Positions 49,638 to 60,360 of a stretch of 64,000 nucleotides of DNA are shown piece after piece. The notes under the pieces were generated by a model. That model ran no database searches. It was not told where the DNA came from and saw only the letters and a program-made list of their open reading frames with translations. Origin of the DNA: Xenopus tropicalis (Eukaryota > Chordata > Amphibia > Anura > Pipidae); the NCBI RefSeq assembly GCF_000004195.4, contig NC_030679.2:26277712-26341711 (forward strand), in the 5' to 3' direction. The position numbers were made by a program, and so were the translations under genes. Every line of letters starts with the position of its first letter. Position 1 is the first letter of the stretch.

Positions 49638-50407
49638 GGGGCACATTTACTAATCCACGAACGGTCCGAAGGCGTCCGAATTACTTTTTTGTTCGTAATG
49701 ATCGGTATTTTGCGATTTCTTCTGAAATTGTCGCCCTATGGGAGACTTTCATTGGGCCGGGTTGGAGCTGCAGAGTGCCATTGAGCCCTATGGGAGACTT
49801 TCCTTGGGCCGGGTTGGAGCTGCAGAGTGCCATTGAGCCCTATGGGAGACTTTCCTTGGGCCGGGTTGGAGCTGCAGAGTGCCATTGAGCCCTATGGGAG
49901 ACTTTCCTTGGGCCAGGTTGGAGCTGCAGAGTGCCATTGAGCCCTGTGGGAGACTTTCCTTGGGCCAGGTTGGAGCTGCAGAGTGCCATTGAGCCCTCTG
50001 GGAGACTTTCCTTGGGCCGGGTTGGAGCTGCAGAGTGCCATTGAGCCCTGTGGGAGACTTTCCTTGGGCCAGGTTGGAGCTGCAGAGTGCCATTGAGCCC
50101 TATAGGTGACTTTCCTTGGGCCAGGTTGGAGCTGCAGAGTGCCATTGAGTCCTATGGGAGGCTTCCAAAATCATGCTAAGTCTGAAAGTTTCGCCCGCCG
50201 CTTACGAGTGCTCAATACGAAAAAGTCGCGACAAGATACGAGCAAATCGCAACGGCTACGAAAAAGTTGCGACTTTTCGCGCAAGTCGTAATGGTTACGA
50301 AAAAGTTGTGACAATTTACGAAAAGTCGCAACGGCGACGAAAAAAATCGCAAAAAATATCAATCGGAATTTTTCCAATTCGGATTCGTGGGTTAGTAAAT
50401 CAGCCCC
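49638..50407. mobile_element. Foldback MITE carrying a 52-bp array (nested insertion 1)
   Basis: Ends ggggcacatttactaa and ttagtaaatcagcccc with flanking TAT (49635-49637 and 50408-50410). The right arm (gttacgaaaaagttg, aaaaaatcgcaaaaaata) is the same CpG-rich type as 5710-6176. Most of the left arm is replaced by the 52-bp array. Confidence 0.8.
49734..50165. repeat. 52-bp minisatellite, eight full units
   Basis: Units begin ccctatgggagactttcctt and recur exactly every 52 bases (49734, 49786, 49838, 49890, 49942, 49994, 50046, 50098), with a partial unit from 50150. As 52 is not a multiple of three, each frame cycles through all three readings; the minus strand has no stop in the consensus and shows two overlapping 101-codon frames. 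These are not considered genes. Confidence 0.93.
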
Positions 50408-50563
50408 TATGAGTCAGATTCCTGCTGATTGGCTCAGATCCACATTCCTAGGGGGGGGAGTGAGTTCTTAGCAGTCTGGAGGGAAGGGGGAACAGGAGAG
50501 GGACAGAGGAGAGAGCTGCGTGTCTCTGGCAGAAGAAAACAGAAAAGAAATCCCGTTTCTTTT

Positions 50564-53500
50564 ACATAGTAACATAGTAACATAGTAAGTTGGGTTGAAA
50601 AAAGACATACGTCCATCAAGTTCAACCATAATGCCTATACCTAACCTGCCTAACTACAAGTTGATCCAGAGGAAGGCAAAAAACCCCATCTGAAGCCTCT
50701 CTAATTTGCCTCAGAGGGGAAAAAATTCCTTCCTGACTCCAAGATGGCAATCGGACCAGTCCCTGTATCAACTTGTACTAAGAGCTATCTCCCATAACCG
50801 TGTATTCCCTCACTTGCTAAGAATCCATCCAGCCCCTTCTTAAAGCTATATAATGTATCAGCCAGTACGACTGATTCGGGGAGGGAATTCCACAACTTCA
50901 CAGCTCTCACTGTAAAAAATCCTTTCCGAATATTTAAATGGAACCTCCCTTCTTCTAAACGGAGTGGGTGCCCTCGTGTCCGTTGGAAGGACCTACTGGT
51001 AAATAAAACATTAGAGAGGTTATTATATGATCCCCTTATATATTTATACATAGTTATCATGTCACCTCTTAAGCGCCTCTTCTCCAGTGTAAACAGACCC
51101 AACTTGGCCAGTCTTTCTTCATAACCGAGACTTTCCATACCCTTTACCAGCTTAGTTGCCCTTCTCTGGACCCTCTCTAGCTCAATAATGTCCCGTTTGA
51201 GCACTGGAGACCAAAACTGAACAGCATATTCTAGATGGGGCCTTACCAGTGCTCTGTAAAGGGGAAGAATAACCCCCTCCTCCCGTGAATCTATACCCCT
51301 TTTAATACAGCTCAGAACCTTGTTTGCCCTTGCAGCTGCTGCCTGGCATTGCTTGCTACAGCCAAGTTTATTATCTACAAGGACTCCAAGATCCTTCTCC
51401 ATTATGGATTTGCCTAGTGCAGTCCCATTAAGGTTATACGGGGCTTGCATATTTTTACATCCCAGGTGCATGACCTTACATTTATCCACATTAAATCTCA
51501 TCTGCCACTTAGCTGCCCAGATTGCCAGTTGGTCAAGATCCTGCTGCAGGGATGTCACATCCTGGATAGAATTGACTGGTCTGCAGAGTTTTGTGTCATC
51601 TGCAAACACTGATACATTACTCATAATACCCTCCCCTAAGTCATTTATGAACAAATTAAACAAAAGTGGACCCAGTACAGAACCCTGAGGGACCCCACTG
51701 AGAACCTTACTCCAAGTAGAGAATGTGCCATTAACAACCACCCTCTGTACCCGATCCTGTAGCCAGTTTTCTATCCATGTGCAAACGACTTCACTAAGAC
51801 CAATAGACCTTAGCTTAGAAAGCAGTCGTTTGTGGGGAACGGTATCAAATGCTTTGGCAAAATCCAAATAGATTATATCTACTGCATCCCCACTGTCCAG
51901 CTTCTTACTTACCTCATCATAAAAAGCAATTAAATTGGTCTGACATGACCTGTCCTTCATAAAGCCATGCTGATTACTGCTCATAATGCCATTCTCCACT
52001 ACATAATTTTGAATGTGATCCCTTAACAAGCCTTCAAATAACTTGCCCACCACGGATGTCAAACTTACAGGCCTATAATTGCCAGGCTGAGATCTTATTC
52101 CCTTTTTAAATATGGGAGTGACATTCGCCTTCTTCCAATCACTAGGTACCATACCTGATGAAAGAGAGTCTGAGAATATCAGAAACAAGGGCCACTGCAA
52201 TTCTGCCCCTAGCTCTCTCAGTACCCGAGGGTGTATTCCATCTGGCCCAGGTGCCTTGTTTACATTTATCGTGTGTAACCCTTTAAGCACCATATCCTGT
52301 GCCAACCACTGTGTAGTTGGAGCTGAGGCAACAGTGAAGCTATTGGGTGAGACTTGGCCCACTGGCTCCTCTACTGTATACACAGAAGAAAAGAACTGGT
52401 TAAGCACATCTGCCTTTTCTGTATCCGCTGTAACCATATTGTTATTATAACTCAATGGGGCCACACCCTCAACCTGCATCTTTTTACTATTAATATACTT
52501 AAAAAACTTTTTGGGGTTAGTCTTGGCCTCGGCCGCGATGCGCTCCTCATTTTCTATCTTTGCCTTCCGGATTGCTGTTTTACAACACTTGTTATAGTGT
52601 TTATATTCATTAAACGCAGCTACTGTCCCCTCTGACTTATATTTCTTAAAAGCTTTCCTTTTTTTCCCTATTAACTTCTTTACCTCAGAGTTAAGCCACA
52701 TAGGGTGATTCTTAACACTTCTACTTTTTCTTATTAATGGAATGAATTGAGAACAGTAATGATTTAATATCATTTTAAATGACAACCATTTCTGCTCTGT
52801 ATTTTTATCAGAAAACATAATGCCCCAATCTATGCCCTGAAGCGCTGCCCTTAAGGAGCTAAAATTTGCCTTCCTAAAATTCAGTGTCTTTGTTGCCCCC
52901 GTGTAAATTTGTTTCCTGCACCAAACATCAAATGAAATAACATTATGGTCACTATTACCCAGGGGTTCAACCACTTGCACATTTGCTATACGTTCTGGGT
53001 CATTAGAGATCACTAGATCTAGTATAGCATTGTTCCTGGTTGGCTCCTCAACAACCTGTGACATAAAGTTGTCGTGCAGCAAGTTTATAAACTTGTTCCC
53101 ATTTACTGTCCTGGCAGTACTATTGCCCCAGTCAATATCAGGGTAATTAAAATCCCCCATTATTATCACTTGCCCCAAACTAGCAGCCTTTTCTATTTGC
53201 AACAGGAGCTGGGCCTCCTCCTCTTCGCTTACATTAGGGGGTCTATAGCATACCCCTACAATTAGCTTGGTAGATTCTTTACTATCTGTGAGAAGCTCAA
53301 CCCATAAGGATTCAGCTCCCTCTGTTACCCCCATCACTTCCTCCTTAATATTTGCTTTTAAGTCGTGCTTAATGAACAGACACACTCCTCCTCCTTTCCT
53401 ATTGCCCCTGTCCCTCCGAAACAATGTATACCCCCCAATATTAACAGCCCAGTCATGAGACTCATTCAACCAAGTTTCAGCAACACCAATCACATCATAT

Positions 53501-54459
53501 TTCCGCTCCAACGCCAGTACCTCCAGCTCTCCCATTTTACCAGTCAGACTCCTTGCATTGGTAAACATACATTTAATACTGGTTCCGGCGTGAGAATGAC
53601 GTGTAAACAACTTATGGGCCTCCCTGCCATTATCAGTATCCCGAAGCAAGTCTCCTCCCCCATTTTCCCTTACTATGCCCACTACCTCATCTATCCTGTC
53701 TACCACAGAATTTCCCGCTGCACCCTCCCCCCCCACTCCTAGTTTAAAATCTCCTCCAACCCTCTAGCCATCTTTTCCCCCAAAGCAGCTGCCCCATCAT
53801 CATTGAGGTGCAGCCCATCCCTGGCAAAGAGCCTGTAGCCGATTGAGAAATCAGCCCAGTTCTGGAGAAACCCAAAGCCCTCCTCCCTGCACCAATCTCT
53901 CAGCCACGCATTAATCTCCCTGAGCTCCCGCTGCCTTCTTAATGTTGCTCGTGGCACAGGTAATATCTCTGAGAAAATTACCTTGGAAGTCCTCGCCCTC
54001 AACTTCGCACCTAGCTTTTTAAAATCGTTCTTGAGGACTTCCCCCCCTCCTCTAACTTTGTCATTGGTACCTATGTGTACCAAGACCGCCGGGTCTTCCC
54101 CAGCCCCTCCCAACAATCTGTCCACTCGTTCCCCCACATGCCGAACCCTAGCACCAGGCAAGCAACACACAGTTCGGCATGTAGGGTCTTTGCGACAAAT
54201 TACCCTATCCACCTTTCTAATAATTGAATCCCCTACAACTATAACCTGCCTTCCCTTCCTAGCACTACTCCCCCCACCTGTATTAGAGGTGCCGGCTCCC
54301 AGGGTGCTCTGAGAGTCAGCCTGCTCCATACACGCCAGCTCAGAGCTGCCTTCCCCAGCATCTTCACCTAACGCGGCAAATCTGTTGGTTTGTACAAGCT
54401 TTGAACCAGCCCCCCTACCCTTGTGTCCCCTACTGCCCCTCTTAACTGTTACAAATTTG
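50564..54459 (-). mobile_element. CR1-type LINE, 5'-truncated, with intact ORF2 (nested insertion 2)
   Basis: A 3.9-kb non-LTR retrotransposon on the minus strand. Its 3' end is a short tandem of an 8-9-base unit (acatagta on the + strand, 50564-50588) instead of a poly(A) tail, as in CR1 elements. It holds ORF1 (SGNH esterase) followed immediately by ORF2 (endonuclease plus reverse transcriptase). The left junction is in a T run and the right at acagagaag, with at most a 3-base shared aca, so there is no clear target duplication. The 5' end falls inside ORF1, so the copy is truncated. Confidence 0.88.
50785..53736 (-). CDS. CR1 ORF2: endonuclease / reverse transcriptase
   Basis: An open frame of 983 codons with no interruption. 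An apurinic-type endonuclease domain spans roughly residues 55-270: the TNARS, AETW, YRPPN, MGDFNYPDIDW and SDHN motifs are all present, including the acidic and His catalytic residues. Reverse transcriptase lies at about 490-760, with KAPGPDGIHPRVL, LDFAKAFDTVPH, SGVPQGSVLGPLLFNLFIND and the catalytic FADD (about 711-714). The C-terminal part (WSPVLKRDIIELERVQRRAT) is usual for CR1. The annotated first codon is GTG at 53736; the frame is open further upstream and overlaps the end of ORF1 (TAG at 53739-53741), while the first ATG is at about residue 57. Translation by re-initiation is likely but cannot be shown here. Catalytic residues look complete. Confidence 0.92.
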   Translation of the reverse strand: MGGEGAAGNSVVDRIDEVVGIVRENGGGDLLRDTDNGREAHKLFTRHSHAGTSIKCMFTNARSLTGKMGELEVLALERKYDVIGVAETWLNESHDWAVNIGGYTLFRRDRGNRKGGGVCLFIKHDLKANIKEEVMGVTEGAESLWVELLTDSKESTKLIVGVCYRPPNVSEEEEAQLLLQIEKAASLGQVIIMGDFNYPDIDWGNSTARTVNGNKFINLLHDNFMSQVVEEPTRNNAILDLVISNDPERIANVQVVEPLGNSDHNVISFDVWCRKQIYTGATKTLNFRKANFSSLRAALQGIDWGIMFSDKNTEQKWLSFKMILNHYCSQFIPLIRKSRSVKNHPMWLNSEVKKLIGKKRKAFKKYKSEGTVAAFNEYKHYNKCCKTAIRKAKIENEERIAAEAKTNPKKFFKYINSKKMQVEGVAPLSYNNNMVTADTEKADVLNQFFSSVYTVEEPVGQVSPNSFTVASAPTTQWLAQDMVLKGLHTINVNKAPGPDGIHPRVLRELGAELQWPLFLIFSDSLSSGMVPSDWKKANVTPIFKKGIRSQPGNYRPVSLTSVVGKLFEGLLRDHIQNYVVENGIMSSNQHGFMKDRSCQTNLIAFYDEVSKKLDSGDAVDIIYLDFAKAFDTVPHKRLLSKLRSIGLSEVVCTWIENWLQDRVQRVVVNGTFSTWSKVLSGVPQGSVLGPLLFNLFINDLGEGIMSNVSVFADDTKLCRPVNSIQDVTSLQQDLDQLAIWAAKWQMRFNVDKCKVMHLGCKNMQAPYNLNGTALGKSIMEKDLGVLVDNKLGCSKQCQAAAARANKVLSCIKRGIDSREEGVILPLYRALVRPHLEYAVQFWSPVLKRDIIELERVQRRATKLVKGMESLGYEERLAKLGLFTLEKRRLRGDMITMYKYIRGSYNNLSNVLFTSRSFQRTRGHPLRLEEGRFHLNIRKGFFTVRAVKLWNSLPESVVLADTLYSFKKGLDGFLASEGIHGYGR

Positions 54460-54614
54460 ACAGAGAAGTCAGTGCAGCGTTTCTGTGAGTGCTTATGGCT
54501 GTATTTACATAGACCTTTCTGATAAAGCTTACCGTATATACTCGAGTATAAGCAGAGTTTTTCAGCACGCAAAATGTGCTGAAAAGTTAACCCTCGGCTT
54601 ATACTCGAGTCCAT
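53739..54614 (-). CDS. CR1 ORF1: SGNH-esterase domain, chimeric N-terminus
   Basis: A frame of 291 codons ending TAG two bases before the listed ORF2 start. From about residue 122 it has an SGNH hydrolase/esterase fold: VVGDSIIR (Ser 130 as block-I nucleophile), HIGTNDK (block III, Asn 184) and DGLHLND (block V, Asp 266 and His 269). Such an esterase is known in ORF1 of CR1 elements; its substrate is uncertain. The basic KRGSRGHKGRG stretch at about 58-68 may bind nucleic acid. Only residues from about 53 on are CR1. Residues 1-28 are read from the 54533-55197 element and 29-52 from the host MITE, so the ATG at 54612-54614 is not the element's own start and the natural N-terminus is lost. Confidence 0.8.
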   Translation of the reverse strand: MDSSISRGLTFQHILRAEKLCLYSSIYGKLYQKGLCKYSHKHSQKRCTDFSVKFVTVKRGSRGHKGRGAGSKLVQTNRFAALGEDAGEGSSELACMEQADSQSTLGAGTSNTGGGSSARKGRQVIVVGDSIIRKVDRVICRKDPTCRTVCCLPGARVRHVGERVDRLLGGAGEDPAVLVHIGTNDKVRGGGEVLKNDFKKLGAKLRARTSKVIFSEILPVPRATLRRQRELREINAWLRDWCREEGFGFLQNWADFSIGYRLFARDGLHLNDDGAAALGEKMARGLEEILN

Positions 54615-55197
54615 CTGCTACCTGATTCCCTGTGCGCTGCTCCTTCCTGACTCCTTGCTTCGCCTTCAGCTCTGGTGTCTGTGTGTGTAATAGGGGGAGG
54701 GAGAGCAGGCATGCACGGAAAAGCTCAAACTGGCCTGCTATTTATCTCTTTGTGTGGCGAGAGTTCTTTGAAGCAGGCAGGCAATGGAACCATCAAGCCT
54801 GCATGCTATTTAGCTGAGGAGGCGAGGAGCGAGAGAGGGAAGGGGAACTCCTTAAAGTAAAACTCACGCTAAATCCTCTCAGTTTATGATGTGCTCCTTT
54901 TGATAGACAGGTTGAGGAGCAAGGCAGGTATTAATGAGTGATTACTTCTCCAGGTGACCCTGCTAGAGGAGGCAGTAGGGGGGAGCCTGGCATCTCGCAT
55001 ACTCATTCCCTGCACATATTTGTTCAGTAAGATTTATTGATCCTAATTTTATTGGAATTTATTTTGATTATTGAAACTTAGAAGCTGCTGCATTTCCCAC
55101 CCTAGGCTTATACTCAAGTCAATAGGTTTTTCCAGTTTTCTTAGGTAAAATTAGGTACCTCGGCTTATATTCGGATCAGCCTATACTCGAGTAAACA
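54533..55197. mobile_element. TIR element with tactcgagta ends (nested insertion 3)
   Basis: Left end ccgtatatactcgagtataa, right end cctatactcgagtaaaca. Extra internal copies of the tatactcgagt motif occur at 54600 (cggcttatactcgagt) and cggcttatattcgg near 55161. Host MITE sequence resumes without a clear target duplication (at most one base). The 665-bp interior is non-coding. I do not assign a superfamily. Confidence 0.65.
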
Positions 55198-55561
55198 CTT
55201 AGTTTTTACCTTTCCTTCTCCTTTAAGAAATATGATATCTTGCTGAAACATAGCAACTGCTGATGATTCTGCCTCACAGAAAAGTAAGTCAGAATAAAGT
55301 TTAAATAAACACACAAAAAAAAATATATAAGGAATACATAACCTCTGGATTTGGCTGAATACCAAACCATACCAAAACTTAACAAAAATGTTAAAAATCT
55401 GCAAATAATTTAACCTTTAATGTAGCACAGTAAAACCTATAGTACTGATGCTCATGGACCACAGTGCCAAAACTGTAGATTTGACATGGCAATATGTGGT
55501 CCCTGATAATAGGACAAGCACTCAAAGGTTCAAAGAAGACTGCAGAAATGGTTTGATTTAA

Positions 55562-55932
55562 AGGACAAGGAAAGGCTGTCACTTTGGGGTGCCAAAATGT
55601 TAGGCACCCCCAAGTGACTTAAATCGCTTACCTTTTACCCCGGACTGGTGCCCCTGTTAGAAGAAAACAGCACCAGCCCGGGGTACCTGTAGCGCAGCGT
55701 TTCCTCCTTCCTACTTGCGCTGCAGCCAATCGTCCCGGACAAACACGTGCGCAGTAGAGTGAAAAGCCGACTTCTCTGTTCAAAGTTCGGCTTTTCACTC
55801 TACTGCGCATGCGCGATCGTTCAGGAAGGAGAAAGCGCTGGCAGCTACCCTGGGCTGGTGCTGTTCTCTCTGTACAGGGGCACCAGCCCTAACATTTTGG
55901 CACCCCCAAGTGACTTTGCCTTTCCTTCTCCT
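55562..55932. mobile_element. TTAA-flanked T2-like foldback MITE
   Basis: TTAA at 55558-55561 and 55933-55936; ends aggacaaggaaaggc and gcctttccttctcctt. Inner arms pair ggcacccccaagtgact with itself in reverse, and agagtgaaaagccgactt with its complement. The next sequence (aggagacatatcc, from 55937) may start another TTAA element whose far end I could not find. Confidence 0.8.
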
Positions 55933-57299
55933 TTAAAGGAGACATATCCTATAAAAATGTAGAATGTACCAGTGAATTATACTCCTCTAGATATAGAAGG
56001 ATTGTGCTTAAAAAAAGTTGCGTTTCGGAATGATTCATCGAGAAATTCTACCAAAACCCCAGTAGCCCCGCCCATCTGTTCCACTTCCTGCTGGCTGAAT
56101 TCTCTGGATGTGCAGGGGAGTCGGGCACTCTCAGTACAGGGCACTGTAGGATAGGAACCAATCAGCAACTAGGCTGACCTGAGGGAACTGAAGCCTGTCT
56201 GTGCCTGTGTGACTGCAGGGCTGTAAATGGCTCTCCCCTCCTGCTGTGCTTCTGGAAGGGACAGTTAGTACACGCCCACCCCTCATTTTAAACACGGACA
56301 GAGACCTGACAGAATCTATAGGGAGCTCCAATAAAGGGGCCATTTTTACAGATATGATTAATTGATTAATTTTTAGCACAAAGTGAAACCAGCACCGTAT
56401 ATTATTCATAATTGCCTACAAAATTAGGGTTTTTCCCATTTATCCAATATGTCTTCTTCAGAGTCAAATGAAACTAAAAGTTTACTTATAATTCTGTACA
56501 AATTTGTGTGTATTTAAGTAAGCCTTGGCTCAAACATATTTTTACCTATATTTCAAATTAACCATAAGTGAATATAATTTAAATTTGATGGCACTATATA
56601 ACCTATAATCAAGTGTATAGGCTGTTACAGGCTGTAAATCGCTAACTAGACTGCCCAATGGATATAAAAATTTAACATTCATTTTCCGGGAAGCCAGAGC
56701 AATAAAAGAATTCCTTCTCCCTTATTTATCTTGTCGTCCCTGTGACATGAAAAAGTTCAATTAATAGCAAGTCTAGCCCATGAGTTACTGAGAGTGAAAT
56801 TACAAGGTGGCCCCATAAATTCCATTCCAGCTGTTCCCCTCCTCCACTTACTGTAGCTTTACTTTTATACCAGCAGTATATTTTAATATCAGGTACTTGT
56901 AAATGAGAAAGGATAAATTATACTTATATTTTCTTCACTTTTTCCCTGTACAATTTCATGGGTTTACGATATGCTATAAAAACTGTGTAAAGCCTATTTA
57001 ACTGCAGTTAATTAGCTAACATCCAGACCTCTGCCAGATTTTATCGGACACCAGTATCTGATAGTATCTTCCATTCATGAATACATTACTACAACTTTCC
57101 CATAAATCAATCCTATGCACAAATCCAACTCCACACTTGCTATCTTTATATATTTTTCTTATATATCTCTTATATATTACAAACTTGTTACAGAGATTCT
57201 TCATTGGAAATAGCATCCAACAAAATCTGAAAAAAACAGGCCTTTAGTACCAAAATACAGGTGCTTTGATCAAAATTCTAAGCACTTAGTATATAGACA

Positions 57300-57462
57300 T
57301 ATATATGTAGATTGTAAGCTCTTTTGGGCCCTCTTCACCTCTTGTATCGGTTATTGATTGCTTTATATATTACTCTGTATGTCCAATGTATGAAACCCAT
57401 TTATTGTACAGCGCTGCGGGATATGTTGGCGCTTTATAAATAAATGTTAATAATAATAATAT
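57300..57462 (+). mobile_element. L2/SINE-like 3' tail
   Basis: tgtacagcgctgcgggatat ... gcgctttataaataaatg followed by a TAA-type microsatellite is the 3' end shared by L2-type LINEs and their SINEs in fish and amphibians. Only the tail is present. Confidence 0.6.
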
Positions 57463-59640
57463 ATCTCTAGGCTTGCGTGCACCTTCACCACCAACTATAG
57501 ATCAACCTGTGAGATTCATGAATTCCAATATAGGTTCATGGAAAATTAAATTAAAATGAGGAAAAATTTGTGAAAATATCATTTTCTTTGTTAGTCAATT
57601 ATCACCAGATTCAGTTTATATCTTCCAGAAAGTTTTATATTAAAGTAGAAATATTATGCACAAAACTAGCATTCCTTAATGTAATTAATAAGCTTCTATG
57701 CGGTACTGTAACACATCCACCGCCATCCCATTGTCTCAGCTTCTGCTCACCTTCTCAAAGAAAGCAAATTAATCTGTTTGGCACAATATATTAAGTGCAA
57801 AATCATTCTGTTATAAACTCATAGCATGGCAATTTAAAAAGAATTCTAGTATCCTATGCCTTATTAGCCCCTCTAAAAGCGTTCCTACAAATGACATCAA
57901 GCTTGAATATCAACAGCCTATTTTCATACATCCTTAGTAGTTCTAGAAATGTTTACTCCTACTATAAATTTCAAAGCAGCAGGTTTATGACAAGCAACTA
58001 TGCTATGCGTAATGTTGAACACATATTAAAATGGAACCTGCAGAAATTAAGTTACATTCTGTATTTCTAGGAGCAGTATAAAAAGTATAAAAGCAACCAT
58101 TTACATGGTATATTAAATTGGCTTTCTTATGCATTAAAAGGAGATTTTAGCAAGTGCTTTTTAAATCACATCATAAAATCCTATGGGACAGTATTAGCTG
58201 CCATTGCTGAGTTTATAACAGTTACTTTAATTCCAGTACTGTTTCTTATTATCACAAAAAATGACCTGGGACGATGTCTGATAATCAGACACCCAGGTGA
58301 ACTAGACTGTGTCAATTCTTGTTGGAAACCATTAGACCAATTGTCATTGTCAGCTAGGGCATGTTAAACAGAATAAGGCACAGATAAATGAGATAAAGAA
58401 GCAATGATTTTCTATAAAAAGTATGATAAAGCCCCATATTAGCTATTTCTGTTACACTGCATAGACTCAAAAGAGAGATGGATTCATCTGAAAAATGCAA
58501 ATAAGGCTTTACAAATGTTACACTGAAAATTATGCAAGAATAAAATTGTACTGCCTTATCCCTTCCCTACATAGATCTACTAATACATGCTGTTCTACAC
58601 AATTGCTAGGTAACATGCCCCTGCCTTATAGACCATAAGTAAAACTTAGTCCTCTTCTTTGGTCTCCTATGGCCATAAACTTGAGCATTTGCATCAACAG
58701 ACCGCAAGCTCTGTGAGCAATACCTTTTCTTGCATATGATTTATGCATTACAAACATGGCTAATTGTCTAATCTTTTATACAGATTCTCGTCATGTATCG
58801 TACATGACAATGCTATATTGTACCTATCTTGAATGTATTACATTCAGTGTTGAGGTAGGCACTAAACTTACCTTTTTCCTTCAGTTAATTTACAGTATTT
58901 GTGCTGCTTTTATCTACTCCATCATCTAAAGAAAGATATCTAATGGTAGCTTTAATGACTCCTCTTTAAACAAACCTTGCAGTCACCCTGCTATCTTAGT
59001 GGCTATTCTATCATTTACCTCTCATTTTGTGACATAGTTGGGTAATTACTTTAACTGTATCCAAGGCACTCCAGGTGCATTACACATACAAACAACATAC
59101 AAAAACAACTGTCATGTACCCTCCTTCCCATTCAGATGGTTGGGGCTTCTTTATTAATTATTTTAAAGTCCACAAAAAACAAAATGAACTTGCACAACAC
59201 AAGAAAAGCAGTATGTTTTGGTAGGTGTAAAGGATAGCTGGAACCTCTCATTCTCAGCTAGTTTGGGGTGGGTGGGGGGATTCCTACAAGCAGAACATTC
59301 CAATCAGAGAACAAATGTTGCCTACACTGTGCTAACAACACAAACTGCTTCCATGGAGGTTCTCTGGGCATTGTGTTTCAGATTTATGATAGTTTTAGTT
59401 TACAGCTATAAATCTGACACACAAGAATCTGCCCAATGCTTGCATTACGCTCTTTGGTTGCAGTTTGCTTTGTTAGCAGAGTGTATGCAATATTTTTTAG
59501 CAAAATTTAATTTAGAGAACAACTAAAATAGAAAAGTCTGAATCACATTTACAGAAATTTGGCTCATGAATTTACCAGAATCTGCTTTTTTGACATCCCT
59601 TGTAAAGTGCTACCAACATCTGGCCTGAAATAGGGCAGAT

Positions 59641-59877
59641 CTCGATTGGGCAGGTTTGATTTTTCCATTGGATTGGGGACCACATCGACTCATTGATGCA
59701 GTCCACGAAATGACGGTGTTTATGCCCGCCGTTTGTAATTCAATTGTTTGTCCCTTGGCCCAAACAACTGAATTGGCCCACTATCGTCCACCCATAGGTG
59801 GGCATATCAGGAGAAGATCCCCTTGCTTGGCGACCTCACCAAGTGAGCAGATCTTGCAGTGTATGACCACCTTAAGG
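59641..59877. mobile_element. Diverged TTAA-type MITE of the 308-596 family
   Basis: Contains ttggggaccacatcgactc and ttgtttgtcccttggccc, diverged counterparts of segments in 308-596 in the opposite orientation. The right end is tgtatgaccacc before TTAA (59873-59876). The left end is degraded. Confidence 0.5.
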
Positions 59878-59896
59878 CAGCAAGTACACTGATTAA

Positions 59897-60360
59897 AGGA
59901 GAAGGAAAGGCTAGTAAAGAGTTAATCTCAAGCTGCAGGCATACCTTCAGTTCTCTCCATAGTGCCCTTAAGTCTCCCCATATTTCTCCCGTTCAGATGA
60001 TCAGAAGCCAAACAGGAAGAAAAAACGCTGAGCTGTGTAAAGAAAGTTCCCATAATGCCTCACTCCTGCACAGACACCGGGACCAAGTGAACATGCTCAG
60101 CTAGTTAGACTATGAGTCAGCTTCCTGCCGATTGGCTCAGATCCACATTCCTAAGGGGGGGAGTGAGCTCTTAGCATTCTTGAGGGAGGGGGGAGCAGGA
60201 GAGAGCAGGAAGCTGAAAGCTGCATGTCTGTGGCAGAGGAAAAAAGACACAACTAATCTTTTTACAGAGAAGTCAGTGCAGCATTTCTGTGAGTGCTTAT
60301 GGCTGTATTTACATAGACCTTTCTGATAAAGCTTACTTAGTTTTACCTTTCCTTCTCCTT
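59897..60360. mobile_element. Uninterrupted TTAA-type MITE (empty-site reference)
   Basis: A 464-bp element between TTAA 59893-59896 and TTAA 60361-60364, with ends aggagaaggaaaggct and acctttccttctcctt. It aligns end to end with the four pieces of 49421-55222 and shows what that copy looked like before the insertions. It contains ttcccataatgcctcact, matching the STAF consensus at 17 of 18 positions. Confidence 0.85.

Larger units (their letters stand above)
49421..55222. mobile_element. TTAA-type MITE split by three nested insertions
   Basis: TTAA at 49417-49420 and 55223-55226 flanks aggagacggaaagg and cctttccttctcctt. Pieces 49421-49637, 50408-50563, 54460-54532 and 55198-55222 align in order with the uninterrupted copy at 59897-60360. 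The three gaps correspond to a foldback MITE (49638-50407), a CR1 LINE (about 50564-54459) and a further TIR element (54533-55197). The assignment to T2/Kolobok is inferred from TTAA plus the AGGRR-like terminus. Confidence 0.85.

Noticed and set aside
49788..50145. Two overlapping 101-codon minus-strand frames
   Set aside because: Both are products of the 52-bp array, whose consensus lacks stops on that strand in any frame.
51320..53742. + strand frames of 93-125 codons opposite the CR1
   Set aside because: They are antisense shadows of the CR1 ORF2 coding strand.
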